64,000 nucleotides of DNA, taken from positions 360,863 to 424,862 of the forward strand of contig NZ_JAUPED010000002.1 of NCBI RefSeq assembly GCF_030552475.1, written 5' to 3'. The DNA comes from Mariniflexile sp. AS56. Lineage in GTDB: Bacteria; Bacteroidota; Bacteroidia; Flavobacteriales; Flavobacteriaceae. A model generated the notes under the pieces. The model saw only the letters and a program-made list of their open reading frames with translations, was not told the origin of the DNA and did not search any database. Below are positions 18,427 through 27,852 of this stretch, piece after piece (the first letter of the stretch is position 1; every line of letters starts with the position of its first letter). Made by a program: the position numbers and the translations under genes.

Positions 18427-19242
18427 ATGGAAAAATTACCAAAAGTAGCATTGCCCATATTAGTGGTAGCGATAATTATTATAGTATTACTTTCTAAATC
18501 AACAGTAACTGTTGCATCAGGTCAAGCAGGTGTGCTTTATAGAACATTTGATAATGGTGTAGTTACCGATGAGCCGCCTTTAGGAGAAGGCTTTCACGTT
18601 GTAGCGCCTTGGAATAGAGTTTTTGTTTATGAAGTACGTCAGCAAGAAATATTAGAAAAAATGAATGTACTTTCATCTAACGGGCTAGATATTAAGTTAG
18701 AAGCCTCTGTTTGGTTTCAGCCAAATTTCATAGAATTAGGGAAGTTGCATCAAGAAAAAAGTGAAATGTATAAAGAACGTGTTTTGCTTCCAGCCATTCG
18801 TTCTGCGGCTCGTAGCGTTGTTGGTCGCTATACCCCAGAACAATTGTATTCAAGTAAAAGAGATGCTATTCAACAAGAAATTTTTGAAGAAACAAAGAAA
18901 ATAGTGGAGCCACAATACATTCAATTGAATGAAGTCTTAGTACGAGACGTGACCCTGCCATCTACTATTAAAGATGCAATTGAGCGTAAATTGAAGCAAG
19001 AGCAAGAATCTTTAGAATATGAATTTAGATTGGTTACGGCTGCTAAAGAAGCTCAAAAAGTAATTATTGAAGCTGAAGGTAAAGCAGAATCTAATAGAAT
19101 ACTTAGCGCCTCATTAACCGATAAAATTTTACAAGATAAAGGGATTGACGCTACAGTTAAATTGTCAGAATCTCCAAACACTAAAATAATCGTTATCGGT
19201 TCAGGAGACAGTGGTTTACCGCTTATCTTAGGAAATCAATAG
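18427..19242 (+). CDS. SPFH/prohibitin-family membrane protein
   Basis: A 271-residue protein with one N-terminal membrane helix (about 6-24) and a band-7/SPFH domain (about 26-215): ASGQAGVLYRTFDNGV, LGEGFHVVAPW, and RSVVGRYTPEQLYSSKRDAI followed by a charged coiled coil (KLKQEQESLEYEFRLVTAAK). Prohibitins form membrane ring assemblies that scaffold or protect membrane proteases. It is probably co-transcribed with the vWA gene. Confidence 0.88.
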   Translation: MEKLPKVALPILVVAIIIIVLLSKSTVTVASGQAGVLYRTFDNGVVTDEPPLGEGFHVVAPWNRVFVYEVRQQEILEKMNVLSSNGLDIKLEASVWFQPNFIELGKLHQEKSEMYKERVLLPAIRSAARSVVGRYTPEQLYSSKRDAIQQEIFEETKKIVEPQYIQLNEVLVRDVTLPSTIKDAIERKLKQEQESLEYEFRLVTAAKEAQKVIIEAEGKAESNRILSASLTDKILQDKGIDATVKLSESPNTKIIVIGSGDSGLPLILGNQ

Positions 19243-19287
19243 GATATTGAATAAAATAATTCATAAATTTTAAAGATATTTTGAATA

Positions 19288-19384
19288 TTAGTTAATGATA
19301 TTTGCTTTAAAATATAGAATATTTAATATCACTAAGATTTGTTAAAATTATTTGGAATAATCCACTATAATTAGTGATATTTGC
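19288..19384. promoter_or_regulatory. Repeated sites upstream of the his leader, including its promoter
   Basis: The motif TGATATTTGC occurs twice in direct orientation (19296-19305, 19375-19384), and a related inverted block aatatcactaa (complement of ttagtgatatt) lies between them at 19325. The downstream copy doubles as a -7 element: TTTG at 19351-19354, 21 bases, GATATTTG at 19376-19383 (7 of 8 consensus). The repeats could be an operator for a regulator or a duplicated promoter. Confidence 0.45.
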
Positions 19385-19404
19385 AAAAGTGAAAACAAAA
19401 CAAC

Positions 19405-19461
19405 ATGAACTTTATTCAATCACATCATCATCATTTTCAAATTTGCCTTCAAGCGAAATGA
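19405..19461 (+). CDS. hisL: his operon leader peptide
   Basis: An 18-codon ORF reading M-N-F-I-Q-S-H-H-H-H-F-Q-I-C-L-Q-A-K, then TGA. Four consecutive CAT codons lie at 19423-19434. It starts about 20 bases after a promoter-like sequence and ends 31 bases before a terminator hairpin that precedes hisG. This is the layout of ribosome-mediated histidine attenuation known from enterobacteria: histidine starvation stalls the ribosome at the His codons and prevents termination. I infer the mechanism; the peptide and hairpin are seen directly. Confidence 0.88.
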   Translation: MNFIQSHHHHFQICLQAK

Positions 19462-19492
19462 AAATGTATTGAATAAAATCAACATATTTTTT

Positions 19493-19528
19493 AAACCCGT
19501 TTGAGACAATCAAGCGGGTTTTATTTTT
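19493..19528 (+). terminator. Attenuator terminator of the his operon
   Basis: Perfect stem aaacccg (19493-19499) with cgggttt (19515-19521), extended by tga/tca pairs inside, followed by ttattttt. The leader-peptide segment 19449-19455 (tcaagcg) can pair with 19498-19504 (cgtttga), the left arm, giving a plausible antiterminator when the ribosome stalls at the His codons. Two further small cccg/cggg hairpins follow at 19529-19542 and 19553-19564. Confidence 0.75.
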
Positions 19529-19586
19529 CCCGTGAAAACGGGAATCTTTTTATCCCGAAAACGGATAACTATTTAAATTATTTAAA

Positions 19587-20444
19587 ATGAGTACATTAAG
19601 AATTGCAGTACAGAAGTCAGGTCGTTTACACGACGAATCTATGGAATTACTAAAAGATATTGGTATTTCTATTGATAATGGCATTGATCAATTAAAAGCA
19701 TCAGCAAGAAATTTTCCTGTTGAAGTTTTCTATCTAAGAAATGGTGATATTCCACAATACCTTAAAGATGGTGTGGTAGATGCTGCTATTATTGGTGAAA
19801 ACGTATTAATTGAAAAAGGAAACGGTATCAACATAGCAGAAAAATTAGGTTTTTCTAGCTGTCGTGTGTGTGTTGCTGTGCCAAAAACAATGAATTACAC
19901 TAGTATTTCAGATTTGGAAGGAAAACGAATAGCTACTTCTTACCCACATACGGTTCAAAGTTTTTTAGATAAAAATGGCATTAACGCAAACCTTCACATT
20001 ATTAATGGTTCGGTTGAAATTGCGCCTAATATTGGTTTAGCAGATGCTATTGTAGATATCGTTTCTAGTGGTAGCACCTTGTTTAAAAACAACCTGAAAG
20101 AAGTGGAAATGATTTTAAAATCGGAAGCGGTTTTAGCAGTTTCACCTATTTTAGATGCTGAAAAACAAGCTATTTTAGACACCATTCAGTTTAGAATGCA
20201 ATCGGTTTTAAGAGGAAGACAGTCAAAATATATTTTATTAAACGCACCAAACGATAGAATACAAGACATTATTAATGTGTTGCCAGGCATGAAAAGTCCA
20301 ACGGTATTACCTTTGGCTCAAGAGGGTTGGAGTTCTGTACATTCTGTAATAAGTAAAAATGAGTTTTGGAATGTTATAGACGAGTTAAAAGCGAACGGTG
20401 CACAAGGTATTTTAGTTTGTCCTATCGAGAAAATGGTGCTTTAA
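19587..20444 (+). CDS. hisG: HisG, ATP phosphoribosyltransferase (long form)
   Basis: First, feedback-controlled step of histidine synthesis: ATP plus PRPP to phosphoribosyl-ATP. The 285-residue length and C-terminal domain (LPGMKSPTVLPLAQEGWSSV) show the long, hexameric form with its own allosteric domain, so no HisZ partner is needed. The N-domain starts LRIAVQKSGRL and includes the PRPP-binding segment IVDIVSSGSTL (about 153-163). It follows the attenuator and is the first structural gene of the operon. Confidence 0.96.
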   Translation: MSTLRIAVQKSGRLHDESMELLKDIGISIDNGIDQLKASARNFPVEVFYLRNGDIPQYLKDGVVDAAIIGENVLIEKGNGINIAEKLGFSSCRVCVAVPKTMNYTSISDLEGKRIATSYPHTVQSFLDKNGINANLHIINGSVEIAPNIGLADAIVDIVSSGSTLFKNNLKEVEMILKSEAVLAVSPILDAEKQAILDTIQFRMQSVLRGRQSKYILLNAPNDRIQDIINVLPGMKSPTVLPLAQEGWSSVHSVISKNEFWNVIDELKANGAQGILVCPIEKMVL

Positions 20445-20454
20445 TTAATTTGTT

Positions 20455-21738
20455 ATGCAAATAATAAACAACCCAAATAAAAGCGATTGGTCTCAGGTAT
20501 TAAAAAGACCTACTCAAACTGTTGGTGATATTGAAGCAACCGTTATTCAAATTTTTGAAGACGTGCGTGAGAATGGCGATACGGCTATCAATACATACAC
20601 TTCTAAGTTTGATGGCGTTTCTTTAGCGTCTCAATTGGTGACTCCTGAAGAAATTGAGAAAGCCATCGCTACTGTGCCAGAAAAACTACAAAAGGCTATA
20701 AAAACAGCTAAGCATAATATTGAAGTTTTTCATTCAGCACAAAAAACTAATAAAATTCACATTGAAACCACAAAGGGTGTACAATGTTGGCAAGAAAAAC
20801 GCCCCATACAAAAAGTGGGTTTATATATTCCTGGAGGTACAGCACCTTTATTTTCAACCGTTTTAATGTTGGCGGTTCCAGCACAAATTGCAGGTTGTAA
20901 AGAGATTGTATTATGTTCGCCACCTAATAAGAAAGGGGAATTAGCTCCAGAAATATTGTTTGCAGCACAACTTTGTGGCGTGACTAAAATTATAAAAGTT
21001 GGTGGCATTCAAGCCGTAGCAGGATTAACTTTTGGAACGGAAACGATTCCTCAAGTTTATAAAATATTCGGACCAGGAAATCAGTTTGTAACTGTAGCAA
21101 AACAATTAGCAACCAAATTTGGTGTGGCTATTGATATGCCAGCAGGACCAAGTGAGCTTTTAGTGGTAGCCGATGAATTTGCTAACGCAGCATATATTGC
21201 TTCCGATTTGTTAAGTCAAGCAGAACACGGTGCCGATAGTCAAGTTATTTTGGTGTCAACTTCGACTGATTTAATAAATAAAGTATCCGAAGAAGTTGAA
21301 AAACAACTGGAAGTCCTTCCGCGTAAAGCGATTGCTGAAAAAGCGATTGCAAATTCGAAGCTTATTTATGTTGAAAATGATGATTTAGCGTTGGAATTAA
21401 TAAATGAATATGGCCCAGAACATTTTATAGTTTGTTCTAAAAATGAAGATTTTTACGTAGATCATATTGAAAATGCAGGTTCTGTTTTTATAGGTGATTA
21501 TACACCTGAAAGTGCAGGCGATTATGCTTCGGGAACCAACCATACCTTGCCAACCAACGGTTTTAGTAAAGCCTATTCGGGAGTGAATCTAGATAGTTTT
21601 TCTAAAAGCATGACCTTTCAAAAAATATCGAAAGAAGGCATTTTGAATATTGGTGAAACTATAGAACTTATGGCTGAAGCAGAAGGTTTGCATGCACATA
21701 AAAATGCGGTTTCCATAAGACTGAAAGATTTAAAATAA
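20455..21738 (+). CDS. hisD: HisD, histidinol dehydrogenase
   Basis: Last two oxidations of histidine synthesis, histidinol to histidine, zinc-dependent and NAD-linked. The 427-residue protein contains the signature IPGGTAPLFSTVLMLAVPA, GPGNQFVTVAKQ, the zinc-ligand region LLSQAEHGADSQ, the catalytic EYGPEHFIV, YASGTNHTLPTNG and the C-terminal EGLHAHKNAVSIR with the last zinc His. It is 10 bp downstream of hisG. Confidence 0.97.
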   Translation: MQIINNPNKSDWSQVLKRPTQTVGDIEATVIQIFEDVRENGDTAINTYTSKFDGVSLASQLVTPEEIEKAIATVPEKLQKAIKTAKHNIEVFHSAQKTNKIHIETTKGVQCWQEKRPIQKVGLYIPGGTAPLFSTVLMLAVPAQIAGCKEIVLCSPPNKKGELAPEILFAAQLCGVTKIIKVGGIQAVAGLTFGTETIPQVYKIFGPGNQFVTVAKQLATKFGVAIDMPAGPSELLVVADEFANAAYIASDLLSQAEHGADSQVILVSTSTDLINKVSEEVEKQLEVLPRKAIAEKAIANSKLIYVENDDLALELINEYGPEHFIVCSKNEDFYVDHIENAGSVFIGDYTPESAGDYASGTNHTLPTNGFSKAYSGVNLDSFSKSMTFQKISKEGILNIGETIELMAEAEGLHAHKNAVSIRLKDLK

Positions 21739-21747
21739 TTAACTAAG

Positions 21748-21817
21748 CGTCATGTTGAACTTGATTCAACATCACACTCATAAATACATGAGACACTGAA
21801 ATACATTCAGTGTGACG
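21748..21817. repeat. Palindromic dispersed repeat between hisD and hisC
   Basis: A 70-bp unit bounded by cgtca and tgacg that folds into three successive hairpins: tgttgaa/ttcaaca, ctca/tgag and acactga/tcagtgt. It looks like the repetitive extragenic palindromes with a 'GTCATGTTGAACTTG' start that I recall from other flavobacterial genomes. It sits inside the his operon and fills most of the 84-bp gap. Confidence 0.7.
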
Positions 21818-21822
21818 AAAAA

Positions 21823-22857
21823 ATGAACATACAAGATTTAATACGTCCAACGATAAAAGCACTAAAACCGTATTCTTCTGCACGTGATGAATTTCAAGGT
21901 GTAACTGCTGATATGGTGTTTTTAGACGCGAATGAAAATCCGTTTGAAAATGGTGTAAACCGATACCCAGATCCACAACAAGGTGCTTTAAAAGCTATTT
22001 TATCTAAAACGAAAGGGCTGCCAACAAACCAAATTCTATTTGGTAATGGTAGCGATGAAGTGTTAGATTTAATTTTTAGAGCTTTTTGTGAGCCTAACCA
22101 AGATAACGTTGTTATTTTACCGCCTACATACGGCATGTATGAAGTGCTTGCTAATTTGAATGCGATTGGCATTAAAAAGGTGAACTTAGATGCTGAATTT
22201 CAGCCTGAAGTGGGTGCGGTACTGAATGCTGCAGATGAAAACAGTAAACTGTTGTTTATCTGTTCGCCTAATAACCCATCTGGAAATAGTTTTAATACGG
22301 AAGCTATAGAGCGATTAGTCAGTAATTTTAAGGGAATTGTGGTTGTTGATGAAGCGTATATCGATTTTTCAAACGAAGCTAGTTGGATTTCAAAACTAGA
22401 CACATACCCCAATTTAATTGTAGCGCAAACCCTATCTAAAGCCTACGGAATGGCAGGGATTCGTTTGGGGATATGCTATGCTTCCACAGAAATTATTACG
22501 GTTTTAAATACCATTAAACCACCTTATAATATTAACGAGCTAACGCAGAAAAAAGCCATCGAACTTTTAAATATTAAAGATTTGGCTTCTAATCAAATTA
22601 AAGATATTCTAACGCAACGTAGTGCTTTAATTTCAGAATTAGAATCTGTCAGTTATGTTTCTAAAATATATCCATCAGACGCTAATTTTGTACTTGTAAA
22701 GGTTGATGATGCCACTAAGCGTTACAATCAGCTTATAGAAAAAGGGATTGTGATAAGAAACAGAACCACGCAACCTGGGTGTGACAATACCTTGCGTTTA
22801 ACGGTGGGAACACCCCAAGAGAATAAAATATTAATAGATACCTTAAAATCTATATAA
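21823..22857 (+). CDS. hisC: HisC, histidinol-phosphate aminotransferase
   Basis: A PLP-dependent class II aminotransferase of 344 residues, converting imidazole-acetol phosphate to histidinol phosphate. Visible landmarks are [11 protein letters not shown] near the N-terminus, [28 protein letters not shown] and the PLP lysine in [14 protein letters not shown] (about 209-222). The stop codon overlaps the hisB ATG by one base. Confidence 0.96.
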   Translation: MNIQDLIRPTIKALKPYSSARDEFQGVTADMVFLDANENPFENGVNRYPDPQQGALKAILSKTKGLPTNQILFGNGSDEVLDLIFRAFCEPNQDNVVILPPTYGMYEVLANLNAIGIKKVNLDAEFQPEVGAVLNAADENSKLLFICSPNNPSGNSFNTEAIERLVSNFKGIVVVDEAYIDFSNEASWISKLDTYPNLIVAQTLSKAYGMAGIRLGICYASTEIITVLNTIKPPYNINELTQKKAIELLNIKDLASNQIKDILTQRSALISELESVSYVSKIYPSDANFVLVKVDDATKRYNQLIEKGIVIRNRTTQPGCDNTLRLTVGTPQENKILIDTLKSI

Positions 22858-23993
22858 TGAAGAAAGTATTATTTATAGACCGTGATGGCACTTTGGTTTT
22901 AGAACCACCCGTAGATTACCAATTGGATAGTTTAGAAAAGTTAGAGTTTTACCCAAAAGTATTTCAATACATGGCTAAAATTGCAGGCGAGTTGGATTAT
23001 GAATTGGTTATGGTTACGAATCAAGATGGTTTGGGTACCGATTCATTTCCTGAAGACACATTCTGGCCAGCACAAAACAAAGTATTGAGTGCCTTTGCCA
23101 AAGAAGGTGTTGAATTTACTGAGATTCATATAGATAAAACATTCCCGCATGAAAATGCACCAACGCGTAAACCAAGAACAGGTTTGTTAACCAAGTACTT
23201 TACAGATGCTTATGATTTAGCAAATTCCTATGTGTTGGGTGATCGTATTACCGATATGGAATTGGCCAAAAATTTAGGAGCAAAAGGTATTTATTTATCT
23301 GAAAACCCCGACTTAGGTGCTGATGAAATAGAAGCGTCTCAAAAAGAAATTTTAGATGCTATCGCGTTAACAACAACCGATTGGAAAACTATTTATGAGT
23401 TTTTAAAATTAAATGATCGCGTTGCAGAAATTACACGTAATACGAACGAAACACAGATTTATATTAAGTTGAATTTAGATGGTTCTGGTAAAAATGACAT
23501 TGATACCGGTTTATCATTTTTCGATCATATGCTCGATCAAATTGGTCGCCATGGTTCTATGGATTTAACTATAAAAGTAAATGGTGATTTGGAAGTTGAT
23601 GAACATCATACTATTGAAGATACCATGATTGCCTTTGGGGAGTTATTCAATAAAGCCTTAGGAAATAAATTAGGGATTGAACGTTATGGATTCTGTTTAC
23701 CAATGGACGATTGTTTAGCGCAAGTCGCTGTCGATTTTGGTGGTAGAAATTGGTTAGAATGGGATGCTGAATTTAAACGCGAAAAAATAGGAGACATGCC
23801 AACGGAAATGTTCTTTCACTTATTTAAATCGTTTACAGACGGTGCTAAATGCAACCTAAATATAAAAGCTGAAGGGGTAAACGAGCATCATAAAATAGAA
23901 GGTATTTTTAAAGCTTTTGCGAAAGCCATGAAAATGGCTGTAAAAAGAGATTCTAACAAGATGTTTTTACCTTCAACAAAAGGTGTTTTATAA
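22857..23993 (+). CDS. hisB: HisB, bifunctional histidinol-phosphatase / imidazoleglycerol-phosphate dehydratase
   Basis: The 378-residue fusion starts with a HAD phosphatase domain ([13 protein letters not shown], then VTNQDGLGT and [10 protein letters not shown]; about 1-165) and continues with the IGPD domain (about 185-378) carrying the manganese-binding motifs DEHHTIED and NEHHKIEG. It catalyses steps 6 and 8 of the pathway. The fusion order is the same as in E. coli. Confidence 0.97.
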   Translation: MKKVLFIDRDGTLVLEPPVDYQLDSLEKLEFYPKVFQYMAKIAGELDYELVMVTNQDGLGTDSFPEDTFWPAQNKVLSAFAKEGVEFTEIHIDKTFPHENAPTRKPRTGLLTKYFTDAYDLANSYVLGDRITDMELAKNLGAKGIYLSENPDLGADEIEASQKEILDAIALTTTDWKTIYEFLKLNDRVAEITRNTNETQIYIKLNLDGSGKNDIDTGLSFFDHMLDQIGRHGSMDLTIKVNGDLEVDEHHTIEDTMIAFGELFNKALGNKLGIERYGFCLPMDDCLAQVAVDFGGRNWLEWDAEFKREKIGDMPTEMFFHLFKSFTDGAKCNLNIKAEGVNEHHKIEGIFKAFAKAMKMAVKRDSNKMFLPSTKGVL

Positions 23994-24007
23994 AGACATA
24001 TATTAAG

Positions 24008-24048
24008 TATTAGAAGGTGAAAATTAAAAAGTCTTTCACCTTCTAATA
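24008..24048. other. Strong hairpin between hisB and hisH
   Basis: A perfect 15-bp inverted repeat (tattagaaggtgaaa / tttcaccttctaata) with an 11-base loop occupies the 77-bp gap. No T-run follows directly, so it is not a clear terminator. It could be an RNA-processing or stability element, or another dispersed palindrome. Confidence 0.7.
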
Positions 24049-24070
24049 TCGAACTTTTAATATCAAAAAA

Positions 24071-24652
24071 TTGAAATTAGTTATTATAAATTACGGCGCA
24101 GGAAATATTAAAAGCATCCAATTTGCTTTTAAACGTTTGGGGGTTGATGCTGTTTTATCAAACAATCCAGAAGAAATTTTAGCAGCCGATAAAATTATTT
24201 TCCCAGGAGTAGGTGAGGCTAGCACTGCCATGGCGATGTTAAAAGAGACGGGGTTGGATACGCTTATCCCTAAATTAACGCAACCTGTTTTAGGTATTTG
24301 CCTAGGTATGCAACTACTATGTGAGTATACAGAAGAAGGAAATACAAAAGGCCTTGGTGTTTTTAAAACACAAGTTAAGCGCTTTGATAATGATGTAAAA
24401 GTGCCACATATGGGCTGGAATGTTATTAAAGATTTAAAATCGGAGTTGTTTAAAGGCATTAAAGAAAATGAGTATATGTATTTGGTGCATAGTTATTACG
24501 CTGAACATTGTGCCGAAACCATAGCTACAACAGATTATAGTATTAATTATGCTTCTGCATTACAGCATAATAACTTTTACGGGGTACAATTTCACCCAGA
24601 AAAGAGTAGTTTCGCAGGAGAAAAGATTTTAGAGAACTTTTTGAAGTTATAA
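24071..24652 (+). CDS. hisH: HisH, imidazole glycerol phosphate synthase glutaminase subunit
   Basis: A 193-residue class I glutamine amidotransferase that supplies ammonia to HisF. It has INYGAGNIKS at the N-terminus, PGVGEAS, the catalytic Cys in GICLGMQLL (about residue 77) and the His/Glu pair in FHPEKS near the C-terminus. The start is a TTG at 24071 that preserves the conserved KLVIINYGAGN opening; no ATG is available nearby. Confidence 0.96.
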   Translation: MKLVIINYGAGNIKSIQFAFKRLGVDAVLSNNPEEILAADKIIFPGVGEASTAMAMLKETGLDTLIPKLTQPVLGICLGMQLLCEYTEEGNTKGLGVFKTQVKRFDNDVKVPHMGWNVIKDLKSELFKGIKENEYMYLVHSYYAEHCAETIATTDYSINYASALQHNNFYGVQFHPEKSSFAGEKILENFLKL

Positions 24653-24664
24653 AATCCATAAAAA

Positions 24665-24698
24665 AATGGCTTCTTCTATTACAGTAATTATAGCCATT
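24665..24698. other. Small hairpin between hisH and hisA
   Basis: aatggct (24665-24671) can pair with agccatt (24692-24698) across a 20-base loop in the 96-bp gap before hisA. No T-run follows, so I do not call it a terminator. Confidence 0.35.
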
Positions 24699-24748
24699 AT
24701 TAAGAATAAAAGTTTAATTAAAAAATTCCTCCTTTCACAGGAAATGAT

Positions 24749-25483
24749 ATGAGAATTATACCAGCCATAGATATTATAGACGGAAAATGTGTTCGCTTAA
24801 CTAAAGGTGATTACAGCACAAAAAAGATATATAATGAAAATCCGCTTGAAGTTGCTAAAATGTTTGAAGATGCGGGCATTCAGTATTTACATTTAGTCGA
24901 TTTAGATGGTGCGAAAGCAAAGCATATTGTAAACTATAAGGTTTTAGAACAAATATCATCAAAAACCAATCTTAAAATTGATTTTGGTGGTGGTTTAAAA
25001 ACGAATGAAGATTTACATATAGCATTCAATTCTGGTGCAAAACAAGTAACAGGTGGAAGTATTGCTGTTAAAGATCCAGAAACTTTTGAAGGTTGGATTT
25101 CCAAATATGGTGCTGCTAAAATTATATTGGGAGCCGATAGTGATGATGGAAAAATATCCATAAGTGGGTGGATGGAGCAAAGTAAAGAAGAGGTTATCCC
25201 ATTTATAAAAAGGTATCAAAAAAAGAGCATTCAATATGTTATTTGTACAGATATTTCTAAAGATGGTATGCTTGAAGGCCCGTCGGTTGATTTGTATAAA
25301 CAAATAATTTCAGAATGCACCAATAGCAGTAATGGGCAATCTATTAAATTAATTGCTTCAGGCGGTATTTCAATAATAGACGAATTGCCTATCCTTAAAG
25401 AGTTAGGCTGTGAAGGTGTTATTATTGGAAAAGCTATTTACGAAAATAGAATTAGCTTAAAACAACTTGAAAAGTTCGTGTAA
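24749..25483 (+). CDS. hisA: HisA, phosphoribosylformimino-5-aminoimidazole carboxamide ribotide isomerase
   Basis: A 244-residue (beta/alpha)8 barrel. Features are the catalytic Asp in [13 protein letters not shown] (residue 8), LVDLDGAK, the first phosphate-binding DFGGGL, the second catalytic Asp in [13 protein letters not shown] (about 169-181) and ASGGI with IIGKAIYEN at the C-terminus. It precedes hisF with one base between them. Confidence 0.96.
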   Translation: MRIIPAIDIIDGKCVRLTKGDYSTKKIYNENPLEVAKMFEDAGIQYLHLVDLDGAKAKHIVNYKVLEQISSKTNLKIDFGGGLKTNEDLHIAFNSGAKQVTGGSIAVKDPETFEGWISKYGAAKIILGADSDDGKISISGWMEQSKEEVIPFIKRYQKKSIQYVICTDISKDGMLEGPSVDLYKQIISECTNSSNGQSIKLIASGGISIIDELPILKELGCEGVIIGKAIYENRISLKQLEKFV

Positions 25484-25484
25484 T

Positions 25485-26240
25485 ATGTTGACTAAAAGAA
25501 TTATTCCTTGTTTAGATATTAAAAACGGTCGTACCGTAAAAGGTGTGAATTTTGTTGATTTACGTGATGCGGGAGATCCTGTAGAACTTGCTAAACAATA
25601 CGCCAATGTTGGCGCCGATGAATTGGTGTTTCTTGATATTTCGGCCACTTTAGAGGCACGCGCCACTACTTTAGACATGGTAATTCGTGTTGCAGAGCAA
25701 GTAAATATTCCATTTACTGTAGGTGGTGGAATTTCGTCTATAGAACATGTAGATGCCTTGTTAAAATGTGGTGCCGATAAAGTTTCTATCAACTCATCCG
25801 CAGTGAAACGTCCGGATTTGGTTAATGAATTGGCTAACAAATTCGGAAGCCAATGCGTAGTTGTCGCCATTGATGCCAAACAAATTGATGGGAATTGGAA
25901 AGTGCATTTAGCAGGCGGAAGTATTCCCACCGATATGGATTTATTTGAATGGGCTAAAGAAGTTGAGCAACGTGGTGCCGGTGAAATTTTATTTACCTCG
26001 ATGGATCATGATGGTACCAAGAATGGGTTTGCTAATGAGGCCTTAGCTAAATTGTCTGAATCTTTAAACATCCCTATTATTGCCTCAGGCGGTGCCGGTA
26101 ATGTACTGCACTTTGTGGATACGTTTAAGGAAGGGAAAGCAGATGCTGCTTTAGCGGCCAGTGTATTTCATTTTGGTGAAATACCTATTCCAGATTTGAA
26201 AAAAGAATTAAAAGAACATCATATAGAAATACGCTTATAA
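25485..26240 (+). CDS. hisF: HisF, imidazole glycerol phosphate synthase cyclase subunit
   Basis: A 251-residue (beta/alpha)8 barrel that works with HisH. The catalytic Asp pair lies in [20 protein letters not shown] (Asp11) and VVAIDAK (about 130); phosphate-binding FTVGGGI and ASGGAG are present. The frame extends 6 codons further upstream to a TTG, but the ATG at 25485 gives the canonical N-terminus and starts one base after the hisA stop. Confidence 0.97.
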   Translation: MLTKRIIPCLDIKNGRTVKGVNFVDLRDAGDPVELAKQYANVGADELVFLDISATLEARATTLDMVIRVAEQVNIPFTVGGGISSIEHVDALLKCGADKVSINSSAVKRPDLVNELANKFGSQCVVVAIDAKQIDGNWKVHLAGGSIPTDMDLFEWAKEVEQRGAGEILFTSMDHDGTKNGFANEALAKLSESLNIPIIASGGAGNVLHFVDTFKEGKADAALAASVFHFGEIPIPDLKKELKEHHIEIRL

Positions 26241-26325
26241 CGTCATTACGAAGAAAAATGACCAAGTAATTTCTTGAAAACGAATAAGATTGCCATAGTA
26301 AATGATTATTTGCTTTGTAATGACA
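26241..26325. repeat. Dispersed repeat with terminal inverted repeats between hisF and hisIE
   Basis: An 85-bp unit bounded by cgtcattacgaag and ctttgtaatgacaat, whose ends are inverted repeats (11 of 12 match). It starts directly after the hisF stop codon. It resembles the 'GTCATTGCGAGG' type of extragenic repeat I recall from many bacteria. It is the second repeat inserted into this operon. Confidence 0.65.
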
Positions 26326-26335
26326 ATAGAAAATT

Positions 26336-26929
26336 ATGGATATTAAATACGATACAAACGGACTCGTTCCAGCCATTATTCAAGATGCCACAACAAAAAA
26401 CGTGTTGATGTTGGGCTACATGAATGCCGAAGCTTACCAAAAAACGATTGATACAAAACAAGTTACTTTTTTTAGTAGAAGTAAGCAGCGTCTATGGACA
26501 AAAGGTGAAGAAAGTGGGAACTTTTTAAACTTGGTTACTATTAAAAACGATTGCGATAATGATACGCTTTTACTTCAAGTAAACCCAGTAGGACCAACTT
26601 GTCATAAAGGTACCGATACCTGTTGGAGTGAGAAAAACAACTCGAATTACGGTTTCTTTTCAACTTTAGAAAACGTTATTACAGAACGGGTTGCAAATAA
26701 AGACACTCAAAAATCATATGTGGCCAGTTTGTTTTCAAAAGGCATAAATAAAGTAGCACAAAAAGTAGGCGAGGAGGCTGTGGAAACGGTTATTGAAGCG
26801 ATGGATAACAATGATGAGTTGTTTTTATATGAATCGGCCGATTTACTTTTTCACTACTTAATGTTACTACAAGCCAAAGGTTTTACTTTAAAAGATATTG
26901 AAGCAGAGCTTAAAGGCAGACATAAATAA
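26336..26929 (+). CDS. hisI: HisIE, phosphoribosyl-AMP cyclohydrolase / phosphoribosyl-ATP pyrophosphatase
   Basis: Steps 2 and 3 of the pathway in one 197-residue fusion. The cyclohydrolase half has MLGYMNAEA, SRSKQRLWTKGEESGN and the metal region DCDND with PTCHKGTDTCW. The pyrophosphatase half (about 108-197) has KVGEEAVETVIEA. It is the last his gene and is followed by a terminator. Confidence 0.96.
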   Translation: MDIKYDTNGLVPAIIQDATTKNVLMLGYMNAEAYQKTIDTKQVTFFSRSKQRLWTKGEESGNFLNLVTIKNDCDNDTLLLQVNPVGPTCHKGTDTCWSEKNNSNYGFFSTLENVITERVANKDTQKSYVASLFSKGINKVAQKVGEEAVETVIEAMDNNDELFLYESADLLFHYLMLLQAKGFTLKDIEAELKGRHK

Positions 26930-26937
26930 AAATCAAA

Positions 26938-26976
26938 ACAAAAGGCTTTATACATTTCTAAAGCCTTTTTGTTTTA
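26938..26976 (+). terminator. Terminator of the his operon
   Basis: Stem aaaggcttta (26941-26950) with taaagccttt (26959-26968), an eight-base loop, then ttgtttt. It lies just after hisIE. Confidence 0.8.
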
Positions 26977-27043
26977 GGAATCGTTTACTTTTAAATTCCT
27001 TATCTATTTCTTTAGAAAATTTCTACACGCATAAATTTCATTG

Positions 27044-27820
27044 ATGAAAAAATACTTTTACGTCATAACCGTACAATATTTAGGGTACCGTTTTCATGGT
27101 TGGCAAAAACAACCGAATGTAAAAACCTTGCATTTAATGGTAGATAGAACCTTGAATTTTGTGTTAGACGGTAAGTATTTTAAAAGCTTAAGTTCTGGTA
27201 GAACGGATGCCATGGTATCTGCGGAATGTGCTGCATTTGAGTTGTTTTTAGAAGAACCCTTAGAAGATCCAGATGCTTTTTTAAGTCTGTTCAATTATAA
27301 TTTACCCCAAGATATTCGAGCAATTACCATTCGTGAAGTGGATGCTAAATTCAATATCATCAATCATTCAAAAATTAAAGAATACCTTTATTTATTCACC
27401 TACGGTGAAAAATGCCATCCGTTTTGTGCCCCTATTATGACGACCATTTTGGATGATCTGGATATTGATTTAATGAAACAAGGCGCTAAACTTTTTGAAG
27501 GTGCCCATTATTTTAAATCATATTGCTTTAAACCAACAGATCACGGTATTTACAATCGAGAGATAATTACCTGCGAATTAGTTGAAAACACCATCTACAC
27601 CGCCAACTACTTCCCTGAAAAAACATACATACTTCGTGTTCGTGGTAAAGGTTTTATGAGAAACCAGATAAGACTTATGATGGGAACCCTTATAGATTTA
27701 GGTAGAGGCAAGCTAAGTTTGGATACCATAAAGCAAAGTTTAGAGCAAGACTGCTTTATTAAAATGACATATATAGCCCCTGCTTCTGGCTTAATTTTGA
27801 ATAGTATAGAATTTTCTTAA
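27044..27820 (+). CDS. TruA-like tRNA pseudouridine synthase
   Basis: The 258-residue protein shows the TruA fold signatures: VQYLGYRFHGWQKQ at the N-terminus, the catalytic Asp in SSGRTDAMVSA (about residue 56), KEYLYLF in the middle and the C-terminal RVRGKGFMRNQIRLMMGTL. TruA modifies uridines 38-40 of tRNA anticodon arms. It deviates from canonical TruA in several places (for example SECAAFEL), so a second specialised paralogue is possible. A TTG one codon earlier is in frame; I prefer the ATG at 27044. Confidence 0.85.
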   Translation: MKKYFYVITVQYLGYRFHGWQKQPNVKTLHLMVDRTLNFVLDGKYFKSLSSGRTDAMVSAECAAFELFLEEPLEDPDAFLSLFNYNLPQDIRAITIREVDAKFNIINHSKIKEYLYLFTYGEKCHPFCAPIMTTILDDLDIDLMKQGAKLFEGAHYFKSYCFKPTDHGIYNREIITCELVENTIYTANYFPEKTYILRVRGKGFMRNQIRLMMGTLIDLGRGKLSLDTIKQSLEQDCFIKMTYIAPASGLILNSIEFS

Positions 27821-27852
27821 ACCACTAACTTTCTTTCAAACACTCAATTTAA

